A stretch of 20,387 bases of DNA from assembly GCA_030638205.1 (NCBI GenBank), contig DAOWFB010000092.1, forward strand, positions 1-20,387. The letters run 5' to 3'. Under the pieces are notes generated by a model. The model was not told where the DNA came from and did no database searches. It saw only the letters and a list, made by a program, of their open reading frames with translations. Made by a program: the position numbers and the translations under genes. Shown here piece by piece: positions 1-7,485 of this stretch. The stretch's first letter is position 1. Every line of letters begins with the position of its first letter. Origin of the DNA: Thalassospiraceae bacterium (GTDB taxonomy: Bacteria; Pseudomonadota; Alphaproteobacteria; Rhodospirillales; Magnetovibrionaceae).

Positions 1-568
1 CACCGGGCACCGACCGCTCTTCTTGTTCGGCGCTTTCGCGTATGTAATCGATGGTTTCACCAACTGTCCAAAATTGCGGCACGGTCATTACTTCGCGCTG
101 CATCAAACGCCCGGCGCTGTCTTCGGGATATGATAAAGATTGTTCAATTAATGCACGATCGGCTTCGGGAATTGCCTCGAGGACTTGTTGTTGTTCGCCC
201 TCTTCCATTTCTTCAATAACGTTAACCGCATCATCGGTATCTAGCTCGGCCACGGCCTCGGCAACATTATCAAGGCCAATATGTTCGATTACTTCGTCAA
301 GAACGGTTTCATCGATCTCGGCTAAAAATTCCGGATCAAGAACATCTTGGGCGTGTTCAAGCAATTGGCGGCGCTGTTCAGCGCTAAGCTGTTCAAGCAA
401 ATCAGCGGCATCGGAATAGTGCAAGGGCGCGACAATTTTGCGCACGGCATTTGCATCGCCGGCATCAAGAGCCGCGATTATATCGCCCACCACCGAGACC
501 TCAAAGCCGATGTTGTTTTCGGCTTCGTCTGTTTCCGGCTCTGGTTTTTTTAATTCTTTTTCTGTCAT
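1..568 (-). CDS. mgtE: MgtE-type magnesium transporter, N-terminal part (cut by window edge)
   Basis: Reading the minus strand from the ATG at 568 gives an uninterrupted frame running off the window at position 1 (about 189 residues). It starts MTEKELKKPEPE, then shows the acidic alpha-helical repeats typical of the MgtE N domain (AADLLEQLSAEQRRQLL, LDEVIEHIGLDNVAEAV, DDAVNVIEEMEEGEQQ), then YPEDSAGRLMQREVMTVP, which marks the entry into the first CBS domain. In the family these cytoplasmic domains sense Mg2+ and gate a C-terminal membrane channel; that channel lies outside the window. The gene starts about 45 bases beyond the tRNA-Leu terminator, so it probably has its own promoter, although I see no good consensus there. 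The Shine-Dalgarno is weak. The family assignment is firm from the CBS-entry signature; the start is moderately sure. Confidence 0.88.
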   Translation of the reverse strand, partial: MTEKELKKPEPETDEAENNIGFEVSVVGDIIAALDAGDANAVRKIVAPLHYSDAADLLEQLSAEQRRQLLEHAQDVLDPEFLAEIDETVLDEVIEHIGLDNVAEAVAELDTDDAVNVIEEMEEGEQQQVLEAIPEADRALIEQSLSYPEDSAGRLMQREVMTVPQFWTVGETIDYIRESAEQEERSVPG

Positions 569-612
569 GACGTTTTTTCTAAATTCTTATGTGTGCCAGC
601 AGAGATTACATG

Positions 613-653
613 AAAAAAGGGCTTGCGGCGTATAAAATGCTGCAAGCCCTTTT
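613..653 (-). terminator. Rho-independent terminator after tRNA-Leu
   Basis: Arms 615-626 and 642-653 are exact inverted repeats of 12 bases (AAAAGGGCTTGC and its complement) around a 15-base loop. Read on the minus strand the hairpin is followed by a run of T (the A tract at 613-618). It directly follows the tRNA-Leu CCA end on that strand and precedes mgtE, so it should separate the two transcripts. Confidence 0.85.
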
Positions 654-658
654 AAATT

Positions 659-746
659 TGGTGCGGTCGAGAAGACTCGAACTTCCACGGGATTAACTCC
701 CACAGCGACCTCAACGCTGCGCGTCTACCAGTTCCGCCACGACCGC
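659..746 (-). tRNA. tRNA-Leu, anticodon GAG
   Basis: The minus strand folds into a class II tRNA. The acceptor stem is GCGGTCG (complement of 740-746) pairing with CGACCGC (complement of 663-669). There is a D arm with GGTAGAC, an anticodon stem CAGCG/CGCTG with loop TTGAGGT (708-714, anticodon bases at 710-712 giving GAG), a long variable arm GGGAGTTAATCCC and a T arm with TTCGAGT. The 3' CCA is encoded (659-661). The long variable arm and the identity of the anticodon make this leucine, reading CUC/CUU codons. No integrase or repeated tRNA 3' end is present, so there is no sign of use as an attachment site. Confidence 0.97.
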
Positions 747-880
747 ATATATGCCAAACCCGGCAACGATTATGAGGTAAAAAGCCAACCGTTGCCTGTG
801 GGGGGAATACCAAATAGTTTAAAGGCAATCAAGCTTCCATACTCGTTTTTTAACCCTTAAAGGTAAAACAAGAGCAATTT

Positions 881-1588
881 ATGGCCTCAAACAGCATCAC
901 ATCCGCGGGCAAGCCCGCCAAACCGGTTGCCAAGCCTGTTGAATGGTGCCTTCACGAGGGGCTTTTGCCCTACCCCGAGGCCCTGACCACCATGGAGGCC
1001 CGGGCACTGGGCATACGCGAAGGCGGATTAAAAGATGCAGTTTGGCTGATAGAACATCCACCCCTTTATACCGCCGGTACCAGTTCAAACGATGATGATT
1101 TGCTGGACGGGGAAAAATTTCCGGTCTTTCAAACCGGGCGTGGCGGTCAGCACACATACCACGGCCCCGGGCAGCGGGTTGGTTACGTTATGATGGATTT
1201 AAAAAACCGTGGCTCCGACGTACGCCGCTTTGTCCACGATCTAGAAGAACTAATGATAAAAACCGCCGCCCATTTTGATGTAACCGCCGAACGTCGCCAA
1301 GGCCGGGTCGGTATTTGGGTTGTGCGCAATGACGGTAGTGGCTTGGAAGATAAAATCGGCGCAATCGGGGTTAGGGTAAGGCGCTGGGTTAGCTTTCATG
1401 GGTTTGCATTTAATGTTAACCCGGATTTATCGCATTTTTCCGGCATCGTTCCCTGCGGCGTTGCCGAACACGGGGTTACATCATTGCACGCATTGGGCAA
1501 AAACGTATCCATGGCCGAGGTTGACCAAGTTTTCAGAAATATTTTTATGGAAGTTTTTGAGCGCGAAACAATTGATGGTGAATTATAA
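881..1588 (+). CDS. lipB: Octanoyl-[acyl-carrier-protein]:protein N-octanoyltransferase LipB
   Basis: LipB moves the octanoyl group from acyl carrier protein to lipoyl domains (pyruvate and 2-oxoglutarate dehydrogenase E2, glycine cleavage H), the first step of lipoate assembly in the cytoplasm; LipA then inserts sulfur. The 235-residue protein has the family signatures in order: EHPPLYTAG (about 58-66), GRGGQHTYHGPGQ (about 86-98), and KIGAIGV with the catalytic Lys158. These are followed by SFHGFAFNVN and the IVPCGV motif with catalytic Cys192. The length fits alphaproteobacterial LipB. The N-terminal 20 residues are rich in Lys, Pro and Ala and look like a lineage extension; an AAGAG stretch 6-10 bases before the ATG supports this start. 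Its stop lies six bases from the stop of the converging acylphosphatase-like gene, leaving no room for a terminator hairpin. Confidence 0.96.
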   Translation: MASNSITSAGKPAKPVAKPVEWCLHEGLLPYPEALTTMEARALGIREGGLKDAVWLIEHPPLYTAGTSSNDDDLLDGEKFPVFQTGRGGQHTYHGPGQRVGYVMMDLKNRGSDVRRFVHDLEELMIKTAAHFDVTAERRQGRVGIWVVRNDGSGLEDKIGAIGVRVRRWVSFHGFAFNVNPDLSHFSGIVPCGVAEHGVTSLHALGKNVSMAEVDQVFRNIFMEVFERETIDGEL

Positions 1589-1594
1589 TTTAAA

Positions 1595-2026
1595 TTAAAC
1601 TTCGCTGGGTGAAAGATGGTGAAAGCCGCTCCATAATGGCTCATCCCCGTGAAGTATTTTTTCTTCTACCAATAGCATTTCAACCGGGCGCGGGCCGACC
1701 CGCAACAATTCCATCATCTGGCGAACGTCGCCAATTTCGCCAGCCAGCAAAACATCCATGTCGCCATCTTTTTGGTTTTTTGCCCAACCATCTAATTGCA
1801 GGGCAACCGCCTCTTCCACCAGCCAGCGAATAAATATGTCATTCTTGACAAGGCCACGCAGGCCAAGACGGACAACGCGGTCGTGATGGGGAAATTGTGG
1901 GGCTGTGGGGTCGTGGGGGCCGTGACGATTAGAATTGCGTTTTTTATTTTTTTTACTGCGCTCAGCTTTGCGAAAGGGAATTACGTTGTCTGCCTTGTCC
2001 TTATTGTCTGTATTGCCATCAGACAT
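1595..2026 (-). CDS. Divergent acylphosphatase-fold protein, probably lacking the catalytic arginine
   Basis: A 143-residue protein beginning 15 bases after the pccA stop, so co-transcribed with the PCC genes. Residues 1-48 are a polar, basic, His-rich, low-complexity extension (KKNKKRNSNRHG). Residues 50-120 match the acylphosphatase pattern: RGLV at 57-60 for the phosphate-loop strand, F65 and W68 for the F..W pair, EEAVALQLDGWAKN at 71-84 with the family Asn (84), a DGDMDV strand, and GPRPVE at 111-116 for the conserved GPP. A gapless alignment to a typical bacterial loop (G-x-V-Q-G-V-G-F-R-x-W) places Ile66 where the catalytic Arg should be, with Arg67 one residue late, and replaces QGVG by KNDI. 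Acylphosphatases hydrolyse carboxyl-phosphate bonds; this one may be inactive, altered, or a binding protein. The fold assignment is my inference from the pattern. The ATG at 2026 is the only reasonable in-frame start. Confidence 0.7.
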   Translation of the reverse strand: MSDGNTDNKDKADNVIPFRKAERSKKNKKRNSNRHGPHDPTAPQFPHHDRVVRLGLRGLVKNDIFIRWLVEEAVALQLDGWAKNQKDGDMDVLLAGEIGDVRQMMELLRVGPRPVEMLLVEEKILHGDEPLWSGFHHLSPSEV

Positions 2027-2041
2027 TGGCCAGCCATCCCT

Positions 2042-4078
2042 TCATTCAAATTCCACAATAACCTGATCAACCGCAAGGCTGTCACCGGGGGCGGCCTTTA
2101 CCTCTTTAATGATACCGTCTCGTTCGGCCCGAAGCACGTTTTCCATTTTCATGGCCTCAATTACCGCCATCTCTTCTCCCGCTTTTACTTCCTGCCCCTT
2201 AGCCACGGCCAGCGACAGCAACAACCCCGGCATGGGCGACATGAGCAGGTTCGAAGTATCGGCTATCTTTTTTTCCAGCATTAAATCAAAGAATCCACTG
2301 GCCAGTGGAGAAAGAACCAATGCTTCAAGCTCGGTTCCCGAATGGCTTATGCGATAGCCAACCTGCAAACGCTCTATTTGCAATATTGCCCAAGTGGTGA
2401 TTGAGCTGCCTGATATGTCAGCGGCAAATACAGCCTCGCCCAATTTCCAATGGGTTGTTATTTCAAATTTACCCTTAGCAATGGATTTTGTTTTTTTAGT
2501 AATTTCAACGCTCCACCCGCCATTTGTGGGGTGGATTACAACCGGGATTTTATCGCCGTTTATATGCACCACCCAATCGTTGGCAACGCCGCGTTCGCGC
2601 CCGGGAATCTGGCCCGATATTTGTGTTGCCCGGGTCTGATAAGCCATGTGCAAACAGGCCGCCACCGCAACCAAATGGGCGGGGTTTGCATGGGGTACGT
2701 GGGCAGAACTAAAGCCATCGGGGTATTCGTCGCTAATAAAATTGGTGGAAATATTGCCACGGGCAAAACGCGGATGGTTCATCAATGCCGAAAGAAACGA
2801 AAGATTGTTTCTAATACCACGAATAATGTAGCTATCCAATGCATGGCGCATATGTTCTATGGCCGTAATCCGGTCAGGCCCATGGGTTACCAGTTTGGCA
2901 ATCATTGGGTCGTAATGCATGGATATATCGCCGCCCTCGTAAACGCCGCTATCGACCCGAACATTTTTATCTTCATTGGGTTCGCTATATTTAGACACCC
3001 TGCCGATGGATGGCAAAAACCCACGGAACGGGTCTTCGGCATAAACGCGGGATTCCATCGCCCAGCCGTTTATTTTTAAATCATCCTGTTTAAACGGTAA
3101 TTTTTCACCGGCGGCTATTCGTATCATTAGTTCAACCAGATCAAGCCCGGTAATTTTTTCGGTAACCGGGTGCTCAACCTGCAGGCGGGTGTTCATTTCC
3201 AAAAAATAAAAATTCATTTTAGTATCGACAATGAATTCAACCGTACCGGCGGAAACATATTTAACCGCGCGTGCCAATTTAATCGCCTGCGCACCCATTT
3301 CACCCCGGGTTTTTTCATCTAGAAACGGGCTGGGGGCCTCTTCTATTACCTTTTGATGGCGACGCTGGATTGAGCATTCGCGCTCAAACAAATGCACCGT
3401 ATTGCCAAAGCTATCGGCCAATACCTGTATTTCAATATGGCGCGGGTTTTCTATGTATTTTTCCATGAAAACACGGTCATCACCAAAGCTGGATTTGGCT
3501 TCGCGCACGGCTGAAACGAATGCTTCCTTTACCCCGGCGTCATTTTTGCAAACCCGCATACCCTTGCCGCCGCCACCAGCAGATGCTTTTAGCATGACGG
3601 GGTAGCCGATTTTTTTGGCGACTTTTAATGCCTCTTTTGCATCTTTCAGGGCCGCGGTGTGACCGGGAATTACGTTGATGGAATGCTTTTCGGCCAGCTT
3701 TTTAGATTCTATCTTGTCGCCCATGGATTTAATGGCAAGCTCGCCCGGGCCAATAAATACAACCCCTGCTTTTTTTAGTGCCCGGCCAAAGGCGGCGTTT
3801 TCGGATAAAAAACCATAGCCCGGGTGTACGGCCTCGGCCCCGGTTTGTTTAATGGCCGCAAGAATGGATTTTACATTTAGATAGCTTTCGGCGCTGGCCG
3901 CCGGGCCAACGCATACTGCCTCATCAGCCTGTAAAACATGCAGTGCATCAACATCGGCTTCGGAATAAATGGCAACGGTTTTGATGCCCATTTGCTTGGC
4001 CGATTTTATTACCCGACACGCAATTTCACCACGATTGGCGATAAGTATTTTTTTGAACGGTTTTGTTTTTTTTGCCAT
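2042..4078 (-). CDS. pccA: Propionyl-CoA carboxylase, biotin-carrying alpha subunit
   Basis: This 678-residue subunit carboxylates its own biotin using ATP and bicarbonate and passes the carboxyl to propionyl-CoA on PccB, giving methylmalonyl-CoA. Order of domains: a biotin carboxylase N domain (ILIANRGEIACRVI, 11-24; HPGYGFLSENA, 85-95), an ATP-grasp region with the glycine-rich loop GGGGKGM at 168-174 and MNTRLQVEHPVTE near 295-307, and a C domain. Then follow the biotin-transferase linker domain (about 480-600) and a C-terminal biotinyl domain with AMKM, the acceptor lysine being residue 644. The length and the linker domain fit PccA rather than the shorter acetyl-CoA carboxylase AccC. It lies six bases after the small membrane protein gene in the pccB operon. 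A methylcrotonyl- or other acyl-CoA specificity cannot be wholly excluded from sequence alone, but the PccB partner favours propionyl-CoA. Confidence 0.95.
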   Translation of the reverse strand: MAKKTKPFKKILIANRGEIACRVIKSAKQMGIKTVAIYSEADVDALHVLQADEAVCVGPAASAESYLNVKSILAAIKQTGAEAVHPGYGFLSENAAFGRALKKAGVVFIGPGELAIKSMGDKIESKKLAEKHSINVIPGHTAALKDAKEALKVAKKIGYPVMLKASAGGGGKGMRVCKNDAGVKEAFVSAVREAKSSFGDDRVFMEKYIENPRHIEIQVLADSFGNTVHLFERECSIQRRHQKVIEEAPSPFLDEKTRGEMGAQAIKLARAVKYVSAGTVEFIVDTKMNFYFLEMNTRLQVEHPVTEKITGLDLVELMIRIAAGEKLPFKQDDLKINGWAMESRVYAEDPFRGFLPSIGRVSKYSEPNEDKNVRVDSGVYEGGDISMHYDPMIAKLVTHGPDRITAIEHMRHALDSYIIRGIRNNLSFLSALMNHPRFARGNISTNFISDEYPDGFSSAHVPHANPAHLVAVAACLHMAYQTRATQISGQIPGRERGVANDWVVHINGDKIPVVIHPTNGGWSVEITKKTKSIAKGKFEITTHWKLGEAVFAADISGSSITTWAILQIERLQVGYRISHSGTELEALVLSPLASGFFDLMLEKKIADTSNLLMSPMPGLLLSLAVAKGQEVKAGEEMAVIEAMKMENVLRAERDGIIKEVKAAPGDSLAVDQVIVEFE

Positions 4079-4084
4079 TAAAAA

Positions 4085-4333
4085 TTATCCATTATCTTCG
4101 CGGCGGTTTTTTTCAAAACTTTGCATCAATTGCCTTGTTCGTGGCACCAAATAAAACCCACCACCTATCAAAACAATAATAAAAAGGGGCCATTGGGGAA
4201 TATAAGTTACGTTTGCCCAAACCGAAACAAACATTGCGGCAAAAAACATAAAAATCTGAGCGGCAATGCGGCCAAGGTCGCGTGAGTTTTGCTTGTGTAG
4301 CTCCTGATTTATTACGTGCGGATTAACGACCAT
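4085..4333 (-). CDS. Small two-helix membrane protein between pccB and pccA
   Basis: An 82-residue protein I do not recognise. Residues 1-21 are hydrophilic. Two hydrophobic helices follow, roughly 22-42 (AAQIFMFFAAMFVSVWA) and 47-65 (QWPLFIIVLIGGGFYLV), separated by a short turn NVTYIPQ; the tail PRTRQLMQSFEKNRRE is strongly basic, suggesting both termini are cytoplasmic. It starts 29 bases after pccB and stops six bases before pccA, so it is translated from the same message as the carboxylase subunits. It could anchor or adjust the carboxylase at the membrane, or be a passenger; no catalytic motif is visible. That it is a real gene is supported by its spacing and by its membrane-protein composition. 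Confidence 0.75.
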   Translation of the reverse strand: MVVNPHVINQELHKQNSRDLGRIAAQIFMFFAAMFVSVWANVTYIPQWPLFIIVLIGGGFYLVPRTRQLMQSFEKNRREDNG

Positions 4334-4362
4334 AAAAACCCTTAATAATTAAAGTTGCATAT

Positions 4363-5895
4363 TTAAAGAGGAATATTGCCGTGTTTTTTCCACGGGTTTT
4401 TCAGTTTTTTATTTTTTAGCATTCTAAGCGAACGACAAACACGGACACGGGTATTGTGAGGCATTATTACGTCATCAATAAATCCGCGCTGGGCGGCAAT
4501 GAACGGGTTGGCAAAACGTTCACGGTATTCATCGGTACGCGCGGTTACTTTTTCGTCCGAATCAAGGTCGCCCCTGAAAATAATTTCAACCGCACCCTTC
4601 GGCCCCATAACCGCAATTTCAGCGCTGGGCCAGGCAAAGCTTACATCGCCGCGCAAATGTTTAGAGCTCATCACATCATAGGCCCCGCCATATGCCTTGC
4701 GTGTAATAACCGTCACCTTGGGCACGGTGGCCTCGGCAAAAGCATAAAGCAATTTTGCCCCGTGTTTTATAATGCCGCCCAGTTCCTGCGCGGAGCCCGG
4801 CAAAAACCCGGGCACATCAACAAATGTAACAATGGGAATGTTAAAGGCATCACAAAAACGAACAAAGCGTGCGGCTTTTATTGCGGAATCAATATCTAAA
4901 CAACCGGCCAAAACCATTGGCTGGTTGGCAACAATGCCCACGGTTGAACCTTCCATCCGGCCAAAACCAATAATTATGTTGGCGGCATAGTCGGGTTGCA
5001 ACTCAAAGAAATCCCCCTCGTCTAGAACTTTTTCAATTAGTTCTTTCATGTCGTAGGGTTTGTTGGGGTTGTCGGGAACAAGGGTATCAAGCGATAGCTC
5101 GACCCGCTCAGCCCTGTCTGGTGTTGGGCGTAACGGTGGTTTTTCTTTGTTATTGGCGGGCAAGAAATCGATAAAACGACGAAGATACAAAAGCGCCTCG
5201 GCATCGTTGGCAAACGCATTGTGGGCAACGCCTGATTTGGTTGTGTGGGCGCTGGCCCCGCCAAGTTCTTCGAGGGTTACTTCTTCGTGGGTTACGGTTT
5301 TTACCACGTCGGGCCCGGTAACGAACATGTATGAAGTATCTTCAACCATGAAAATAAAATCGGTTATGGCGGGTGAATAAACCGCACCGCCTGCGCACGG
5401 GCCCATGATTACGGATATTTGTGGTATAACGCCCGATGCTTCAACATTGCGCTGGAATACTTCGGCATAGCCCGCCAATGATGCCACCCCTTCTTGGATG
5501 CGGGCACCGCCGGAATCATTAAGCCCAATAACAGGCGCACCGACCTCCATCGCCTGATCCATTATTTTTGCTATTTTTTGGGCGTGGGATTCTGAAAGTG
5601 AGCCGCCGAACACGGTAAAATCCTGTGAGAAAACAAATATCAGCCTGCCGTTGATGGTTCCGTACCCGGTAACCACCCCATCGCCGGGGATTGATTGCTT
5701 GTCCATGCCGAAATCAACGCAGCGGTGCTCAACAAACATATCCCATTCTTCAAAGGTGCCGGGATCGAGCAGCAATTCGATGCGTTCGCGTGCGCTAAGC
5801 TTGCCCTTGGCATGCTGGCGGGCAATCCGTTCTTTGCCGCCGCCCTGACGGGCGCGTTCACGTCTTTTTTCAAGCTCTTCGATAATGTCGTGCAT
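4363..5895 (-). CDS. pccB: Propionyl-CoA carboxylase, carboxyltransferase beta subunit
   Basis: A 510-residue carboxyltransferase that moves CO2 from carboxybiotin on PccA to propionyl-CoA in the cytoplasm, feeding the methylmalonyl-CoA route to succinyl-CoA. It begins with the usual helix IIEELEKRRERARQGGG, then AKGKLSARERIELLLDPGTFEE, the first crotonase-like half with GVVTGYGTINGR and FTVFGGSLSESHAQKI, and the glycine-rich NDSGGARIQEG. The second half carries GFLPGSAQE (biotin side), RKAYGGAYDVMSSK and AVMGPKGAVEI. Length and motifs match PccB. The start at 5895 follows a GGAGAGG purine run about 12 bases upstream. It is the first gene of a four-gene minus-strand operon and is divergent from the FkbM gene across a 160-base region. 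Confidence 0.96.
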   Translation of the reverse strand: MHDIIEELEKRRERARQGGGKERIARQHAKGKLSARERIELLLDPGTFEEWDMFVEHRCVDFGMDKQSIPGDGVVTGYGTINGRLIFVFSQDFTVFGGSLSESHAQKIAKIMDQAMEVGAPVIGLNDSGGARIQEGVASLAGYAEVFQRNVEASGVIPQISVIMGPCAGGAVYSPAITDFIFMVEDTSYMFVTGPDVVKTVTHEEVTLEELGGASAHTTKSGVAHNAFANDAEALLYLRRFIDFLPANNKEKPPLRPTPDRAERVELSLDTLVPDNPNKPYDMKELIEKVLDEGDFFELQPDYAANIIIGFGRMEGSTVGIVANQPMVLAGCLDIDSAIKAARFVRFCDAFNIPIVTFVDVPGFLPGSAQELGGIIKHGAKLLYAFAEATVPKVTVITRKAYGGAYDVMSSKHLRGDVSFAWPSAEIAVMGPKGAVEIIFRGDLDSDEKVTARTDEYRERFANPFIAAQRGFIDDVIMPHNTRVRVCRSLRMLKNKKLKNPWKKHGNIPL

Positions 5896-6055
5896 ATGGT
5901 GTTTTTGCCTCTCCTGAACATATTTTTTCTAGCACGACCAAGGCTACTTTGCACCCGTGAAATAATGGCAAGTAAATGGTGCCAAATAAATGGTATAAGA
6001 CAAATATCAATTGTGTATATTTCAACCAACCTAAAAATAGCAAAGTGACCCCCGC
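5896..6055. promoter_or_regulatory. Divergent promoter region between pccB and the FkbM gene
   Basis: This 160-base A/T-rich gap must hold promoters for both directions. It contains three AATGG repeats (5964, 5975 and 5989) and an imperfect symmetric element TGGCA-N9-TGCCA at 5966-5984, either of which could be an operator. No convincing -35/-10 pair was found for either direction. Treat it as a regulatory region by position only. Confidence 0.4.
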
Positions 6056-6850
6056 ATGGATTATAAAGTACGCCCAGCCCCCACCCTTCTTTGGGGTTTT
6101 GGGCGCCTGACCCGCAAAATCCCCCTGTTAAAAAGAACATGGCCAAGCCTGTTCAGGCGGGTGGTGAAATTTACGTGGGAAAATGGCGAAAAAATTATAT
6201 CAACCGATCTGGGGACTTTTGCCCTTAAACACATAAATTATATTGACCGGCAAATTGCATTTTACGGTGATTTTGAAAAAAAACAGTTGGATTATTTCTT
6301 GCCTCTGATGAAAAGCTGCAATGCGGATGTGTTTTTGGATGTTGGCTCAAACATTGGTTATTACGCAATCGCCGCCGCAAAAAAGGCAAAGCCCGGACGC
6401 ATAATTGCGTTCGAGCCTGATAAGCGAAACATTGAACGGTTAGAATTAAACCTGCAACTAAACAATCTTTCCGATGTGGTTGAGGTTCAAACCAAGGCGG
6501 TTAGCGATAAAACTGGCAAAATAGAATTTATTCCCGCCCCCGATGACACAACAGGTCAGTCATTGGTTGGCAGCGGGGAAAACTCTATAATATTGGATTC
6601 AGTTTCTTTGGATGATGTGTTTGATTTCAAGGATAAATGCATATTCATAAAAATGGATATCGAGGGCCATGAATTACAGGCCCTGCGCGGTGCGGTGCGA
6701 TTGCTAAAGGAAAACCGGGTTTTCATGCAATTGGAATGTTTCGATGAAAATCTTGCCCCAACGCTTGAATTGCTGGAATCGCTGGGAATGACCATGTGTA
6801 ACGAAATGGGCTGGGATAGATATTTCAAAAATTTCGATTTACCCGTTTAA
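6056..6850 (+). CDS. FkbM-family SAM-dependent methyltransferase
   Basis: A 264-residue protein with a Rossmann-type methyltransferase core. SAM motif I is DVGSNIGYYA at 95-104. The acidic end of strand beta2 is IIAFEPD with Glu120, which should contact the ribose. Further on are LNLQLNN, a DDTTGQSL stretch and IKMDIEGHE (198-206), the conserved post-core motif of FkbM proteins, followed by ALRGAVRLLKENR. FkbM-type enzymes usually O-methylate sugars or polyketides, often in surface-glycan loci; the substrate here is unknown. No signal peptide or membrane helix is visible. It is followed after 32 bases by yciB on the same strand and has no glycan genes nearby, so context does not identify its target. 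The family is clear; the start at 6056 lacks a strong ribosome binding site. Confidence 0.9.
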   Translation: MDYKVRPAPTLLWGFGRLTRKIPLLKRTWPSLFRRVVKFTWENGEKIISTDLGTFALKHINYIDRQIAFYGDFEKKQLDYFLPLMKSCNADVFLDVGSNIGYYAIAAAKKAKPGRIIAFEPDKRNIERLELNLQLNNLSDVVEVQTKAVSDKTGKIEFIPAPDDTTGQSLVGSGENSIILDSVSLDDVFDFKDKCIFIKMDIEGHELQALRGAVRLLKENRVFMQLECFDENLAPTLELLESLGMTMCNEMGWDRYFKNFDLPV

Positions 6851-6882
6851 CCCTGTGCGCAGGCCTGATATAAGCCCTCTTG

Positions 6883-7485
6883 ATGAATGATGCTGCTAAC
6901 AATGCTGATGGGGCCAAGCCCCCCATAAACCACGGCCTGAAGATGGCTTTGGAAATGGGGCCGCTGTTGGTATTTTTTGTGGTCAACGCCAAATGGGGAA
7001 TAATGACGGCAACCGCTACTTTCATGATTGTGACAACTATTTCTCTTATCATTTCATACATAACAACCAAACGCCTGCCGACCATGCTGTTAATAGGTGG
7101 TTTGTTTATAATGGTGTTTGGCGGGCTTACCTTGGCATTAGATGACGATATGTTTATCAAGTTAAAGCCAACAATCGTAAATACATTGTTTGCTAGTGCG
7201 CTATTTACCGGGCTAGCAACCGGGCGTAACTTTCTTAAAAAGATTTTTGCAGGTGCAATCAACATTGATGACGAAGGCTGGCGCAAGCTTACATGGCGCT
7301 GGGCATGGTTTTTTATCGTGCTGGCAGTATTAAATGAAATAGTTTGGCGCACCCAAACAACCGATATGTGGGTTAATTTTAAAGTTTTTGGAATTATGCC
7401 GCTTACATTGGTGTTTAGCTTTACCCAGTTACCGCTTATTTTAGGACACCAACTGGAAGAAAAAGAAAGTAATGCTTCTCAGTAA
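6883..7485 (+). CDS. yciB: Inner-membrane septation protein YciB/IspZ
   Basis: A 200-residue polytopic protein with five to six hydrophobic helices (about 20-35, 40-62, 68-86, 97-112, 130-146, 156-176). Family signatures are LEMGPLLVFFVVNAKWGI near the N terminus, a charged loop DDDMFIKLKPTIVNTLFA, GRNFLKKIF, the long loop DEGWRKLTWRWAWFF, and NEIVWRT with a final FTQLPLI helix. YciB/IspZ family proteins influence septation and envelope integrity at the inner membrane; the molecular function is poorly known. I choose the ATG at 6883 over a TTG one codon upstream (6880) because both add the same reading and ATG is the likelier start. The stop codon TAA (7483-7485) abuts the stop of the converging ATP12 gene with no base between them. 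Confidence 0.94.
   Translation: MNDAANNADGAKPPINHGLKMALEMGPLLVFFVVNAKWGIMTATATFMIVTTISLIISYITTKRLPTMLLIGGLFIMVFGGLTLALDDDMFIKLKPTIVNTLFASALFTGLATGRNFLKKIFAGAINIDDEGWRKLTWRWAWFFIVLAVLNEIVWRTQTTDMWVNFKVFGIMPLTLVFSFTQLPLILGHQLEEKESNASQ

Noticed and set aside
659..746. tRNA-Leu as an integration site
   Set aside because: No integrase gene and no duplicate of the tRNA 3' end was seen nearby.
762..796. Inverted repeat GGCAACG...CGTTGCC between tRNA-Leu and lipB
   Set aside because: Seven-base arms with a 21-base spacer and no promoter context; a chance match is plausible. Not a terminator because no T tract follows.
2450..3079. Plus-strand open frame of 209 codons opposite pccA
   Set aside because: Antisense shadow of an unambiguous carboxylase; no ribosome site or recognisable domain.
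5966..5989. Sigma54-like TTGGCAC...TTGC on the minus strand upstream of pccB
   Set aside because: The distance between the GG and GC elements is two bases too long (7 instead of 5 between the blocks), which abolishes sigma54 recognition.
5946..6046. ACTTTGC (5946-5952) and GCAAAGT (6040-6046) as a PccR-type operator around the divergent promoter
   Set aside because: PccR-type sites are two TTTGCAAA-like blocks a few bases apart; here single half-sites lie 87 bases apart and could be chance.
5640..6146. Minus-strand open frame crossing the pccB start and the FkbM start
   Set aside because: Overlaps two well-supported genes and has no protein-like pattern.
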